Under the pieces are notes generated by a model that saw only the letters and a list, made by a program, of their open reading frames with translations, was not told the DNA's origin and did no database searches. Positions 14,788 to 22,502 of a DNA stretch of 35,630 nucleotides are shown here, in pieces. Position 1 is the first letter of the stretch. Each line of letters starts with the position of its first letter. Position numbers and translations under genes: made by a program. The stretch comes from Nonomuraea antri (GTDB lineage: Bacteria; Actinomycetota; Actinomycetes; Streptosporangiales; Streptosporangiaceae): the NCBI RefSeq assembly GCF_013283785.1, contig NZ_JABCPZ010000100.1, forward strand, positions 1 to 35,630. Direction: 5' to 3'.

Positions 14788-17292
14788 GTGAGGCCCTATG
14801 CGTGGATGCCGTGGCCGTTGCGGTGGTTCGCTCGGGTGTTGACCGTGCTTCTCGCGTTGGCTCTCGTGCTGGCCGGGGTCGTCGTGTACACCGTGCGGAA
14901 GTCGTTCCCGCAGGTGGAGGGCACGATCCGGCTGCCGGGACTAACCGGAAGTGTGGAGATTTATCGCGATAAATCGGGAATCCCGCACATCTATGCCGAC
15001 ACCGCGGCCGACCTCTTCATGGCCCAGGGCTTCGTCCACGCCCAGGACCGCTTCTGGGAGATGGACTTCCGCCGCCACGTCACCTCAGGACGCCTCTCCG
15101 AGCTATTCGGCGAGGCCACCCTGGACAACGACAAGGCCATCAGGACGATGGGCTGGCGCAAGGTGGCCGAGGCCGAGCTGCCCGAGCTGACCCAGCAGAC
15201 TCAAGACTTCCTGGCCGCGTACTCGGCGGGCGTCAACGCCTGGATGGACGCCAACCCGAACGCCTCCGACCGGAGCCTCGAATACTCGGTGCTGAAGGTG
15301 CAGAACGGCGCCTACCAGCCCGAGAAGTGGACCCCGTACGACTCGATCGCCTGGCTCAAGGCCATGGCCTGGGACCTGCGCTCCAACATGGAGGACGAGA
15401 TCGACCGGGCCCTGGCGCTGACCAAGCTGCCCAGGGAGCGCGTCGAGCAGCTCTACCCCGGCTACCCGTTCGACCGGCACTCGCCCATCATCGGCCAGGG
15501 CACGATCGACGACGGCAAGTTCGACCCGCGCGTGGAGCCGCGCCAGGACGGCCGGCGCGCGCTCGCGCAGGCCGCGGCGACGCTCGACAAGGTGCCGAGC
15601 ACGATGAGCGGCGGCGAGCGCGAGGGCATCGGGTCGAACTCGTGGGTGGTGTCCGGCGAGCACACCGCCACCGGCAAGCCGCTGCTGGTCAACGACCCGC
15701 ACCTGTCGCCGGCGATGCCGTCGGTCTGGTACCAGGCCGGGCTGCACTGCAGGAAGCTCAGCGAGGCGTGCCCGTACGACGTGACCGGCTTCACCTTCTC
15801 CGGCGTGCCCGGCGTGATCATCGGGCACACCGACAAGATCGCGTGGGGGTTCACCAACCTGGGCCCGGACGTGTCCGACCTGTTCCTCGAGCAGGTGACC
15901 GGCGACACGTACCTGTACCAGGGGCAGCAGGTCAAGCTGGAGACCCGGGAAGAGCAGATCAAGGTGGCCGGCGGCGCGCCGGTCACGCTGACCGTCAAGA
16001 GCACCAGGCACGGCCCGCTGATCAACGAGGTGATGGGCAACGTCAAGCCGACCGGCGAGGCGAACGCGGTCGCGCTGCAGTGGACCGCGCTGATGCCGGG
16101 CAGGTCGGCCGACGCGATCTTCGCGCTGAACCGGGCGGCGAACTGGCCGGAGTTCAAGGCGGCGGCCGCGCTGTTCGAGGTGCCGTCCCAGAACCTGATC
16201 TACGCCGACACCGAGGGGCACATCGGGTACCAGGCGCCGGGCCGCATCCCCGTCCGCGAGAACGGCGACGGCACCTGGCCGGTGCCCGGCTGGACCGGCG
16301 AGTACGACTGGAAGCCCGCCCCCATCCCCTACGACCAGCTCCCCTCGGTCGAGGACCCGGCCGACGGGTTCATCGTCACGGCCAACAACGCGGTCATCGA
16401 CCCGAAGCGCTACCAGCCGCTGCTCACCAAGGACTGGGCGCACGGCTACCGCTCGGAGCGCATCCGCGACCTGCTCAAGGACGCGATGGGCAAGGGCAAG
16501 CTCGACGCCGCCGCGATGTCCGGCATCCTGCAGGACTCGCGCCACGGCTTCGCGCAGGCGCTGATCCCGGCGCTGATGCAGGTGTCGCTGGCAGGGCCGG
16601 GCGTCGAGGCCAGGGACATGCTGCAGGACTGGGACGGCTCCCAGGGCCTCGACTCGGCCCCCGCCGCCTACTTCAACGCGGTCTGGCGGCACCTGCTCAT
16701 GCTGACGTTCAACGACGACCTGCCCGAGGCCGCCTGGCCGGCCGGCGGCGACCGCTGGTACGAGGTCATGCTGCGGCTGCTGCAGGCCCCCGACGACCCG
16801 TTCTGGGACGACGTCACCACCAAGGAGCTCAAGGAGGGCCGCGACGACATCCTGCGCCAGGCGCTGGCCTCGGCGCACCAGGAGCTGTCCGAACGGCTCG
16901 GCCCGGACGTCAGGTCCTGGCGGTGGGGCGCGCTGCACCGGCTCACGCTGACCCACGGCTCGCTCGGCACGTCCGGGATCGGGCCGATCGAGGCGCTGTT
17001 CAACCGGGGGCCGCTGGAGGTGCCTGGCGGCAAGGACGCGGTCAACGCGACCGGCTGGAACGTGCAGAAGGGCTACGAGATCACCGCGGTGCCGTCGATG
17101 CGGATGATCGTCGACCTGGCCGACCTGGACAAGTCCCAGTGGATCAACCTCACCGGGGCCTCCGGGCACGCCTTCCACGACAACTACCGTGACCAGGCGG
17201 AGACCTGGGCCGAGGGCGGCCTGCTGCCGATGCTCGCGAAACCGGAGTCCGTCCAGGCCGCCGCCACGCACAAGCTGGTGCTGACCAAGTGA
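14788..17292 (+). CDS. Penicillin-acylase-family Ntn hydrolase, membrane-anchored
   Basis: An 834-residue S45-type N-terminal-nucleophile amidohydrolase. Members cleave amide bonds of beta-lactams, acyl-homoserine lactones or lipopeptides after self-cleavage into alpha and beta chains. The N-terminus has one hydrophobic helix (about 14-38, VLTVLLALALVLAGVVVYTV) after basic residues and no obvious signal-peptidase site, so it is probably an anchored, extracytoplasmic enzyme. The alpha-chain part includes IPHIYADTAADLFMAQGFVHAQDRFWEM. The predicted self-cleavage site is GIG before SNSWVVSG, with nucleophile Ser283; VNDPHL and VTANNAVID are the expected downstream active-site segments. Length is normal. 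It follows the cysS-like gene after 111 bp and may be separately transcribed. The substrate is not predictable. Confidence 0.93.
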   Translation: MRPYAWMPWPLRWFARVLTVLLALALVLAGVVVYTVRKSFPQVEGTIRLPGLTGSVEIYRDKSGIPHIYADTAADLFMAQGFVHAQDRFWEMDFRRHVTSGRLSELFGEATLDNDKAIRTMGWRKVAEAELPELTQQTQDFLAAYSAGVNAWMDANPNASDRSLEYSVLKVQNGAYQPEKWTPYDSIAWLKAMAWDLRSNMEDEIDRALALTKLPRERVEQLYPGYPFDRHSPIIGQGTIDDGKFDPRVEPRQDGRRALAQAAATLDKVPSTMSGGEREGIGSNSWVVSGEHTATGKPLLVNDPHLSPAMPSVWYQAGLHCRKLSEACPYDVTGFTFSGVPGVIIGHTDKIAWGFTNLGPDVSDLFLEQVTGDTYLYQGQQVKLETREEQIKVAGGAPVTLTVKSTRHGPLINEVMGNVKPTGEANAVALQWTALMPGRSADAIFALNRAANWPEFKAAAALFEVPSQNLIYADTEGHIGYQAPGRIPVRENGDGTWPVPGWTGEYDWKPAPIPYDQLPSVEDPADGFIVTANNAVIDPKRYQPLLTKDWAHGYRSERIRDLLKDAMGKGKLDAAAMSGILQDSRHGFAQALIPALMQVSLAGPGVEARDMLQDWDGSQGLDSAPAAYFNAVWRHLLMLTFNDDLPEAAWPAGGDRWYEVMLRLLQAPDDPFWDDVTTKELKEGRDDILRQALASAHQELSERLGPDVRSWRWGALHRLTLTHGSLGTSGIGPIEALFNRGPLEVPGGKDAVNATGWNVQKGYEITAVPSMRMIVDLADLDKSQWINLTGASGHAFHDNYRDQAETWAEGGLLPMLAKPESVQAAATHKLVLTK

Positions 17293-17321
17293 CTACCACC
17301 GGCCGCTGACCCCGGCTCCGG

Positions 17322-17349
17322 CCCGGCTACGACGGTCGTCGTAGCCGGG
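17322..17349 (+). terminator. Hairpin terminator after acylase
   Basis: A perfect 12-bp stem, cccggctacgac and gtcgtagccggg, with a 4-nt loop, 30 bp after the acylase stop. It lacks a T-run, as is common in GC-rich actinomycetes. Confidence 0.75.
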
Positions 17350-17402
17350 ATCGCGCCCCTGGCCCGACGCGCCGGGGGCGCTCCCGTCGCCACCATGGCG
17401 GT

Positions 17403-18251
17403 ATGAGCGCGAAGAACCGCCTGTGGTACCTGATCGGCGTCCTGCTCCTGCTGGCGGGCCTGGCCCACCTGGGCGTGCTGGCCGTGGCGGGCGGTCCGTG
17501 GGACGGCCCGGTGTCGTGGCGCAAGCCGTTCACGTTCGGCGTGTCGTTCGGGCTGAGCGTGCTGACGCTGGCCTGGGTCGCGCGGTGGCTGCCGCTGCGC
17601 CCGCGCGCCCGCGGCCTGCTGGTCGGCGCGTTCACGGTGGCCTCGGTGCTGGAGGTCACGCTGATCTCGCTCCAGGCGTGGCGCGGCGTGCCGTCGCACT
17701 TCAACATGGAGACCGGGCTCGACACGCTGGTCTCCCGCGGGCTGGCCGGCGCCGGCGGCGTGCTGATCGCCGTCGTGGTGGCCATGACGATCGCCGCGTT
17801 CCGACCGAACCCGGCGGTCCCGCCGAGCGTCCGACTGGCCGTCCGGGCCGGGTTCGCCACGCTGCTGGCCGCGATGGCCGTCGGCGGGGTGATGATCGCC
17901 CGTGGCGTCATCGCGGTGACCACGGGCGACCAGCGGCTCGCCTACACGATCGGCACGTCGATGAAGCCGGCCCACGCCGTCCTCATGCACGGAGTGCTGC
18001 TCCTGCCCGCCCTGGCCTGGCTGCTGTCGCACACCCGGCGGGCCGAGCGCGACCGGGTCCGGCTGGTACGCCTGGCCACCTGGACGTACGTCGCCGTGGC
18101 CGGGGCCGTCTCCGTCCTGGCGCTGGCCGGGTACGCGCCGATCAGCCCGTCCACGGCCTCGGTGTTGTGCGCGGGGGCGGTGTCCGGGCTGGGCGTCGGC
18201 GCGCTGGTGCTCGACCGCGCCGGGATCGGGTCAGGGGCCGAACGCCCGTGA
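17403..18251 (+). CDS. Polytopic membrane protein, function unknown
   Basis: A 282-residue integral membrane protein with about seven or eight hydrophobic helices (for example LIGVLLLLAGLAHLGVLAV near residues 10-28, FGVSFGLSVLTLAWVA, GVLIAVVVAMTIAAF, AGFATLLAAMAVGGVMIA, and a C-terminal pair). A conserved-looking charged patch, SWRKPFTF, follows the first helix. No transporter or enzyme signature is recognised. It lies after the acylase terminator. Its last 21 bp overlap the convergent MBL-fold gene, and no hairpin separates the two. Confidence 0.8.
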   Translation: MSAKNRLWYLIGVLLLLAGLAHLGVLAVAGGPWDGPVSWRKPFTFGVSFGLSVLTLAWVARWLPLRPRARGLLVGAFTVASVLEVTLISLQAWRGVPSHFNMETGLDTLVSRGLAGAGGVLIAVVVAMTIAAFRPNPAVPPSVRLAVRAGFATLLAAMAVGGVMIARGVIAVTTGDQRLAYTIGTSMKPAHAVLMHGVLLLPALAWLLSHTRRAERDRVRLVRLATWTYVAVAGAVSVLALAGYAPISPSTASVLCAGAVSGLGVGALVLDRAGIGSGAERP

Positions 18252-19169
18252 CTCCCCGATCGCCAGGTCCCACAGGCCGTCCGGTGGCAGGCCCAGGTCC
18301 AGCCAGGAGGCGCGGGTGGTCTCCAGCGGGGCCAGCAGCGGCTCGCCCGACAGGATGAACGTGCCCCAGTGCATGGTGGCCATCCGCTCGGCGCCGACGT
18401 CCAGGAAGCCGCGCACGGCCTCGGCCGGGTTCACGTGCGCCGCCTTCATGGTCCAGCGCGGCTCGTAGCCGCCCACCGGCATCAGGGCCAGGTCCAGGCC
18501 GGGGTACCGGGTGCCGATCTCGCTCAGGCAGTCGCCGTAGCCGGTGTCGCCGGCGAAGTAGATCGAACCGTCGATCACCCAGCCGCCCCAGAGCGTCCTG
18601 CAGGTGTCCCAGACCGTGCGTCTGCTCCAGTGGTTGGCGGGCACGAAGTCGAAGGTGACCTGGCCGACCGTCGCGGACTCCCACCAGTCCAGCTCGGTCA
18701 CCTGGCGGAACCCTCGTTTGACGAACCACTGCCCGAGCCTGGCGGGCGCCAGGATCGGCGTGTCGCGCGGCAGCCTGCGGATGGTGGGCCAGTCGAGGTG
18801 GTCGTAGTGGTTGTGGCTGATCAGCACCGCGTCGATCCTGGGCAGCCGGCTCCAGGCCAGGCCCGGCGGGGTGACGCGGCACCGGACGCCGGGGATCTTC
18901 CTGGACCAGACGGGGTCGGTCAGCACGGTGAGCCCGCGTACCTGGAGCACGAACGACGCGTGACCGACCCAGGTCACCACGCTCTCGCCGGGGGCGGGAC
19001 GGGGCAGTCCGCCGTCGCGCAGCAGGGGGATGCGGTCGGCGTCCTCGTGATCGGGTGGGAAGGCCTGGTGCCAGGCGATGCTCAGCAGTTCGCGGAAGTC
19101 GGGCAGAGGGCAGGCGAGGCGTTCCTTGAAGCTGTCAGGCCACTGAGGGGCGTCGATCGTCTGCGACAT
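18231..19169 (-). CDS. MBL-fold metal-dependent hydrolase
   Basis: A 312-residue metallo-beta-lactamase-fold hydrolase of the UlaG/NAPE-PLD-like group. The metal motif HNHYDHLD starts at residue 119, and further ligands are expected in FAGDTGYGD and MHWGTF. VTWVGHASFVLQVRGLTVLTDPVWS is the typical N-terminal strand and loop of this group, whose relatives cleave phosphodiester bonds of N-acyl-phosphatidylethanolamine or act on sugar lactones. The ATG at 19169 is chosen because AGAAGG lies 5 nt upstream; the in-frame GTG at 19175 overlaps that site. Substrate unknown. Confidence 0.9.
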   Translation of the reverse strand: MSQTIDAPQWPDSFKERLACPLPDFRELLSIAWHQAFPPDHEDADRIPLLRDGGLPRPAPGESVVTWVGHASFVLQVRGLTVLTDPVWSRKIPGVRCRVTPPGLAWSRLPRIDAVLISHNHYDHLDWPTIRRLPRDTPILAPARLGQWFVKRGFRQVTELDWWESATVGQVTFDFVPANHWSRRTVWDTCRTLWGGWVIDGSIYFAGDTGYGDCLSEIGTRYPGLDLALMPVGGYEPRWTMKAAHVNPAEAVRGFLDVGAERMATMHWGTFILSGEPLLAPLETTRASWLDLGLPPDGLWDLAIGESRAFGP

Positions 19170-19217
19170 GGACACCTTCTGCCCACAGTGAGCGATCAGT
19201 CACCCCCGGCACCCGTT

Positions 19218-19634
19218 TCAGTGCCTTCCCTTGCGCCACCGCAGTGGCGCGTGCGGGTAGCCGCCGTCGTCCAGGCCGGCCAGGCGCTCGAAGACGTTGT
19301 ACGACGCCTGATGCCCGCAGACGACCACCGAGCCGAGCATGGCCAGCAGGTAGAGCGGCAACATGGGCAGCCCGACGCACCAGGCCCACTGGGTGGCGTG
19401 CCGGCACTCGTGCTCGATGAGGCGGTCGTTCAGGGAATCGTGCCTGGTCAGGACGACGTTCCCGACGGTGAACGCGCCCGCGACGGGGAAGCGGTAACGG
19501 TAGCCGTAGGCCAGGATGAGGCCTTTCGGCCCGGGCCGGCGGGTCGCGCCGCCGACGACGGAGATCAGCAGTCCCAAGGGCGTGGCGAGGTTGACGTAGT
19601 TCACCGCCCGCCGGAACCGGAATCGTCTGTCCAT
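19218..19634 (-). CDS. Small HExxH-containing membrane-associated protein
   Basis: A 138-residue protein starting MDRRFRFRRAVNYVNLATP. It has a short hydrophobic N-terminal segment (LGLLISVVGGA), then LIEHECRHATQWAWC, which contains HECRH, a match to the HExxH zinc-peptidase signature, and then a second hydrophobic stretch (LPMLPLYLLAMLGSVVVC). The context RLIEHECRHATQ resembles the minimal metalloprotease-like domain of DUF4157-type proteins. A longer reading to 19697 is possible, but the ATG at 19634 is preferred because it leaves the divergent spacing to the neighbour. Role and activity are unproven. Confidence 0.65.
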   Translation of the reverse strand: MDRRFRFRRAVNYVNLATPLGLLISVVGGATRRPGPKGLILAYGYRYRFPVAGAFTVGNVVLTRHDSLNDRLIEHECRHATQWAWCVGLPMLPLYLLAMLGSVVVCGHQASYNVFERLAGLDDGGYPHAPLRWRKGRH

Positions 19635-19709
19635 GCGTCTCAGTCTTGACCAATCTTGACAGGTCGGAATAATGATCTGCGTCCTGAAATCTCCCACAAG
19701 AGCAGGATT

Positions 19710-20579
19710 ATGAGATTTACCATCCTGGGCGCGTTGCTCGCCTCCGTGGCACTGGCCGGAGTCGGCGGCATCGCGATCACTCAGACGTCAGCGTCCGATC
19801 CGCTACGCACCACCGAAGCTCCCGTCAACGCCGAGGTGGCGTTACCCGCCACCACCCCGACCCCAAGTCCCACCGCGACGGTCGGGAAGTACACGGCGAA
19901 GACGAAGGTGGTCAAGAAGAAAGGCGTGTCTTACCTGGACGTCTCCATCACCTACGGTGGAGCCGCCCGTTTCACTGTCAGGCAGAAGGTCTGCAAGGGC
20001 AAGTCCTGCAAGACCGCCGCGGCCTCGATCCCCGTCACCACCGGCGCGGGCACGTCGAGCAGGAAGCTCGGCAAGGGCACGTACAAGACGAAGGGCAAGC
20101 CGGTGGTCTCGGTCAAGGTCCTGCCCTGGCCCACCAAGACGGTGACGGCCACCCCGACGGCCACGGTCACGGTCACCACCACCCCTGAGCCCGCGCCGGG
20201 CGCCACGGTGACGGTGACGGCTCCGGGGCCCACGGTCACCGCGCCCGGTCCCACGGTCACGGTCACCGAGCCGGGCCCGACGACCACGGTGACCGCGCTG
20301 GCCACCGTCACGGTCACCTGCAGCCCGGCGCCCGACCCCGGCGCGGTGCCGCCGGAAGTCACGCCGACGCCGACCGGCACCCCGACCGACGTGCCGACCG
20401 GCACCCCGACGGGCACCCCGACCGATGTGCCCACGGACGTGCCGACCGATGTGCCGACTGACACGGTTCCGGTCTGCCCGCTGCCGGGGACGCCGTCCGA
20501 GGTGCCGACGGAGGTCCCGTCCGAGACGCCGACGGCCGACGTCACGCCGTCCGCGACGCCCAACGCCCTACCCGGGTAG
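19710..20579 (+). CDS. Secreted Thr/Pro-repeat protein
   Basis: A 289-residue predicted exported protein. The ATG at 19710 (AGCAGG upstream) gives a signal peptide MRFTILGALLASVALAGVGG with a likely cut near SASD. A small cysteine-pair domain follows (KYTAKTKVVKKKGVSYLDV through VRQKVCKGKSCKTAAAS), then a disordered tail of TVTV/PGPT and PTDV/PTGT repeats to the end. It has no LPxTG motif or C-terminal membrane helix, so it is probably released or wall-associated by charge. One leucine (residue 45) uses TTA. No function is recognised. Confidence 0.75.
   Translation: MRFTILGALLASVALAGVGGIAITQTSASDPLRTTEAPVNAEVALPATTPTPSPTATVGKYTAKTKVVKKKGVSYLDVSITYGGAARFTVRQKVCKGKSCKTAAASIPVTTGAGTSSRKLGKGTYKTKGKPVVSVKVLPWPTKTVTATPTATVTVTTTPEPAPGATVTVTAPGPTVTAPGPTVTVTEPGPTTTVTALATVTVTCSPAPDPGAVPPEVTPTPTGTPTDVPTGTPTGTPTDVPTDVPTDVPTDTVPVCPLPGTPSEVPTEVPSETPTADVTPSATPNALPG
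20370..20465 (+). repeat. 12-bp tandem repeat coding PTDV/PTGT
   Basis: Eight units of 12 bp encode PTGT, PTDV, PTGT, PTGT, PTDV, PTDV, PTDV, PTDT. It is in frame and extends the disordered tail of the secreted protein. Confidence 0.9.
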
Positions 20580-20593
20580 GACACGGCGCGGAG

Positions 20594-20620
20594 ACGGGCC
20601 GGGCATCGCGCCCGGCCCGT
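20594..20620. terminator. Bidirectional hairpin between convergent genes
   Basis: A perfect 11-bp stem, acgggccgggc and gcccggcccgt, around a 5-nt loop, followed by tt. It lies between the secreted protein (ends 20579) and the flavin reductase (ends 20632). Confidence 0.85.
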
Positions 20621-20631
20621 TTCCGCGGGAG

Positions 20632-21135
20632 TCAGAGCGACTTGTACCGGCCCTCGTGGTACAGCAGCGCGGCCCCGTCGGACGGCGTGCCCAGCCCGGT
20701 CACCTCACCCACCACGATCGAGTGGTCTCCCCCGTCGTGCACCGCGGTGGTCACGCACTCCAGCGTGGCCAGCGCGCCGGTGAACAACGCGACCCCCGAC
20801 TCGCCGCGCACGTGCGGCCAGCGTTGCAGCTGCCCGTTCAGCGGCCGCCCGCGATGGGCGAAGAAGCGCGAGGCGTCTTCCATGGAGTCGGGCAGGACGG
20901 ATACGCCCCACACGCCGGCCTCGATCACCGCGTCGTGGAACCTGGCCACCTTCTCCGCGCAGAACAGCACCAGCAGCGGTTCGAGCGAGACCGAGCTGAG
21001 GGAGTTGACCGTCATCGCGTGGTCGAGGTCGCCGGCTCTGGTCGTGACGATCGCGACCCCGGTGGCGAAGCGGCCGACGACCTTGCGGTAGGTGTGGGGG
21101 TCAACGTGCCGCTCAAGGGAATGCACGAACGACAC
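20632..21135 (-). CDS. Flavin reductase-like FMN-binding protein
   Basis: A 167-residue protein of the flavin reductase / HpaC-like family, which reduces free flavin with NAD(P)H for two-component monooxygenases. Family landmarks are YRKVVGRFATGVAIVTTRAG, AMTVNSLSSVSLEPLLVLFCAEK, FHDAVIEAGVWGVSVL, and a C-terminal DHSIVVGEVTGLG followed by LLYHEGRYKSL. The GTG at 21135 has AGGGGG 6 nt upstream; an upstream in-frame GTG at 21174 would overlap the next gene's end and add a basic tail without family support. It probably follows DUF6113 and mshB in one transcript. The partner oxygenase is unknown. Confidence 0.88.
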   Translation of the reverse strand: MSFVHSLERHVDPHTYRKVVGRFATGVAIVTTRAGDLDHAMTVNSLSSVSLEPLLVLFCAEKVARFHDAVIEAGVWGVSVLPDSMEDASRFFAHRGRPLNGQLQRWPHVRGESGVALFTGALATLECVTTAVHDGGDHSIVVGEVTGLGTPSDGAALLYHEGRYKSL

Positions 21136-21145
21136 TTTATGCCCC

Positions 21146-21541
21146 CTACGTCTGGTTCTCCGGAGGGTACCCACGCATGAGCCAGGAGCCGCCGGAGGAC
21201 GGGGCGAGGAAGAAGGCCACCACCAGCGCCGCCATGCCGCCGTAAAGGTAGGTGTAACCTGCGGCGCTGTCGGTGACGACGATGTCTCCGGCCTCCATCG
21301 GCAGCGTGAACAACATCGACATCACCAGCCACCCGGCGCCCGTCGCCGCCGCGCCCAGCCGGGAGCGCAGCAGCTTGCCCGCGCCCAGGCAGACCGCGAA
21401 CAGGCCGAGCACCCAGCACCAGGCCAGCCAGCCGAGCAGGTGGGTGAACCCGCCCACCACGCCCATGACGACGCCCAGCACGAACAGCATGCCGTAGGCG
21501 GCCCCGCCCAGCGCCGACTCGGCGTGGCTGCGATGTTCCAT
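21146..21541 (-). CDS. DUF6113-family membrane protein
   Basis: A 131-residue protein with about four hydrophobic helices (AAYGMLFVLGVVMGVVGGF, LLGWLAWCWVLGLFAVCLG, GAGWLVMSMLFTLPM, YLYGGMAALVVAFFLAP). This is the small membrane protein that commonly follows mshB in actinobacteria, known as DUF6113. It starts 11 bp after the mshB stop and ends 10 bp before the flavin reductase start, consistent with an operon. Function unknown; the link to mycothiol is by neighbourhood only. Confidence 0.8.
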   Translation of the reverse strand: MEHRSHAESALGGAAYGMLFVLGVVMGVVGGFTHLLGWLAWCWVLGLFAVCLGAGKLLRSRLGAAATGAGWLVMSMLFTLPMEAGDIVVTDSAAGYTYLYGGMAALVVAFFLAPSSGGSWLMRGYPPENQT

Positions 21542-21552
21542 GTCGAACGAGG

Positions 21553-22464
21553 TTAGTGGATCCCGGCGAAGAGATCGTTCTCCCGGGTGTGCGGCTCGCC
21601 CAGGCCGCCGGACTCCACCGGCGGCCCCGGCACCGGCGCTCCTGGCACCCCGGCGGCCAGCACGTAGTGCTCCACGCCCAGCACCTCCTGCCCGATGTTG
21701 TTCGACAGCGCGAACCACGGCGCGTCCACCATGATCTGCGTCGCGTGCGCCCGCATGGCCTCCATCTTGTTGCCGATCCAGGCCCGCGCGTCGATCTCGG
21801 TGGTGATCACCTCGTCGGGGCAGCCGAAGCCCAGGTCGTCGACGTTCTCGGTGATGAACCGCACGTCCGAGTCGCGCAGCGCCTCCGTCGAGCGGTGCAT
21901 CACGGACTTGGCCTGGGCGGTGTGGTAGAACTTCGCGATCCGCCACGGCTCGCCCGTGCCGTGGCCGGGGTCGGCGGCCAGCTCGCAGGCCCGGCGGGAG
22001 ACCCGGTGCGCCTGGATGTGGTCGGGGTGTCCGTAGAAGCCGTTCTCGTCGTAGGTGACGAGCACCTGCGGGCGCACCTCGCGGATGATCTTCACCAGCT
22101 CGCCGGCCGCCTCGTCCAGGTCGGCCTGCCAGAACGCGCCCGGCCGGTCGTTACTGGCCGCGCCCATCATGCCCGAGTCGCGCCAGCGGCCCTGGCCGCC
22201 GAGGAAGCGGTGGTCGTCCACGCCGAGCGCCTGGCAGGCGGCGGCCAGCTCGCCCACCCGGTACGGGCCGAGCGCGTCGTGGCGGTCGGCGGCCAGGTGG
22301 GCCAGGTCGCCGGGGATGATCTCGCCCTCCTCGCCCAGCGTGCACGTGACCAGCGTGACGTGGGCGCCTTCGGCCACGTACTTGGCCATCGTGGCGCCGG
22401 TGCCGATCGACTCGTCGTCCGGGTGGGCGTGCACGAGCAGGAGGCGTCGATCAGTCATGGACAT
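21553..22464 (-). CDS. mshB: Mycothiol deacetylase MshB
   Basis: A zinc-dependent deacetylase of the LmbE/PIG-L fold, 303 residues. It removes acetyl from N-acetyl-glucosaminyl-inositol in mycothiol synthesis, the low-molecular-weight thiol pathway of actinomycetes. The zinc/catalytic motif HAHPDDESIGTGAT lies at about residues 12-25, and the third ligand region is YGHPDHIQAH. FLGGQGRWRDSGMMG is a family-specific segment. ATGs at 22464 and 22458 are both possible; no ribosome-binding site is clear, so the mRNA may be leaderless. Only 38 bp separate it from the divergent peptidase gene, so the promoters must overlap. Upstream genes on the same strand are DUF6113 and flavin reductase. Confidence 0.95.
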   Translation of the reverse strand: MSMTDRRLLLVHAHPDDESIGTGATMAKYVAEGAHVTLVTCTLGEEGEIIPGDLAHLAADRHDALGPYRVGELAAACQALGVDDHRFLGGQGRWRDSGMMGAASNDRPGAFWQADLDEAAGELVKIIREVRPQVLVTYDENGFYGHPDHIQAHRVSRRACELAADPGHGTGEPWRIAKFYHTAQAKSVMHRSTEALRDSDVRFITENVDDLGFGCPDEVITTEIDARAWIGNKMEAMRAHATQIMVDAPWFALSNNIGQEVLGVEHYVLAAGVPGAPVPGPPVESGGLGEPHTRENDLFAGIH

Positions 22465-22502
22465 GAGCGTAACAATGCCTGGTTCCTGGCAGGATTGTGC
22501 CC

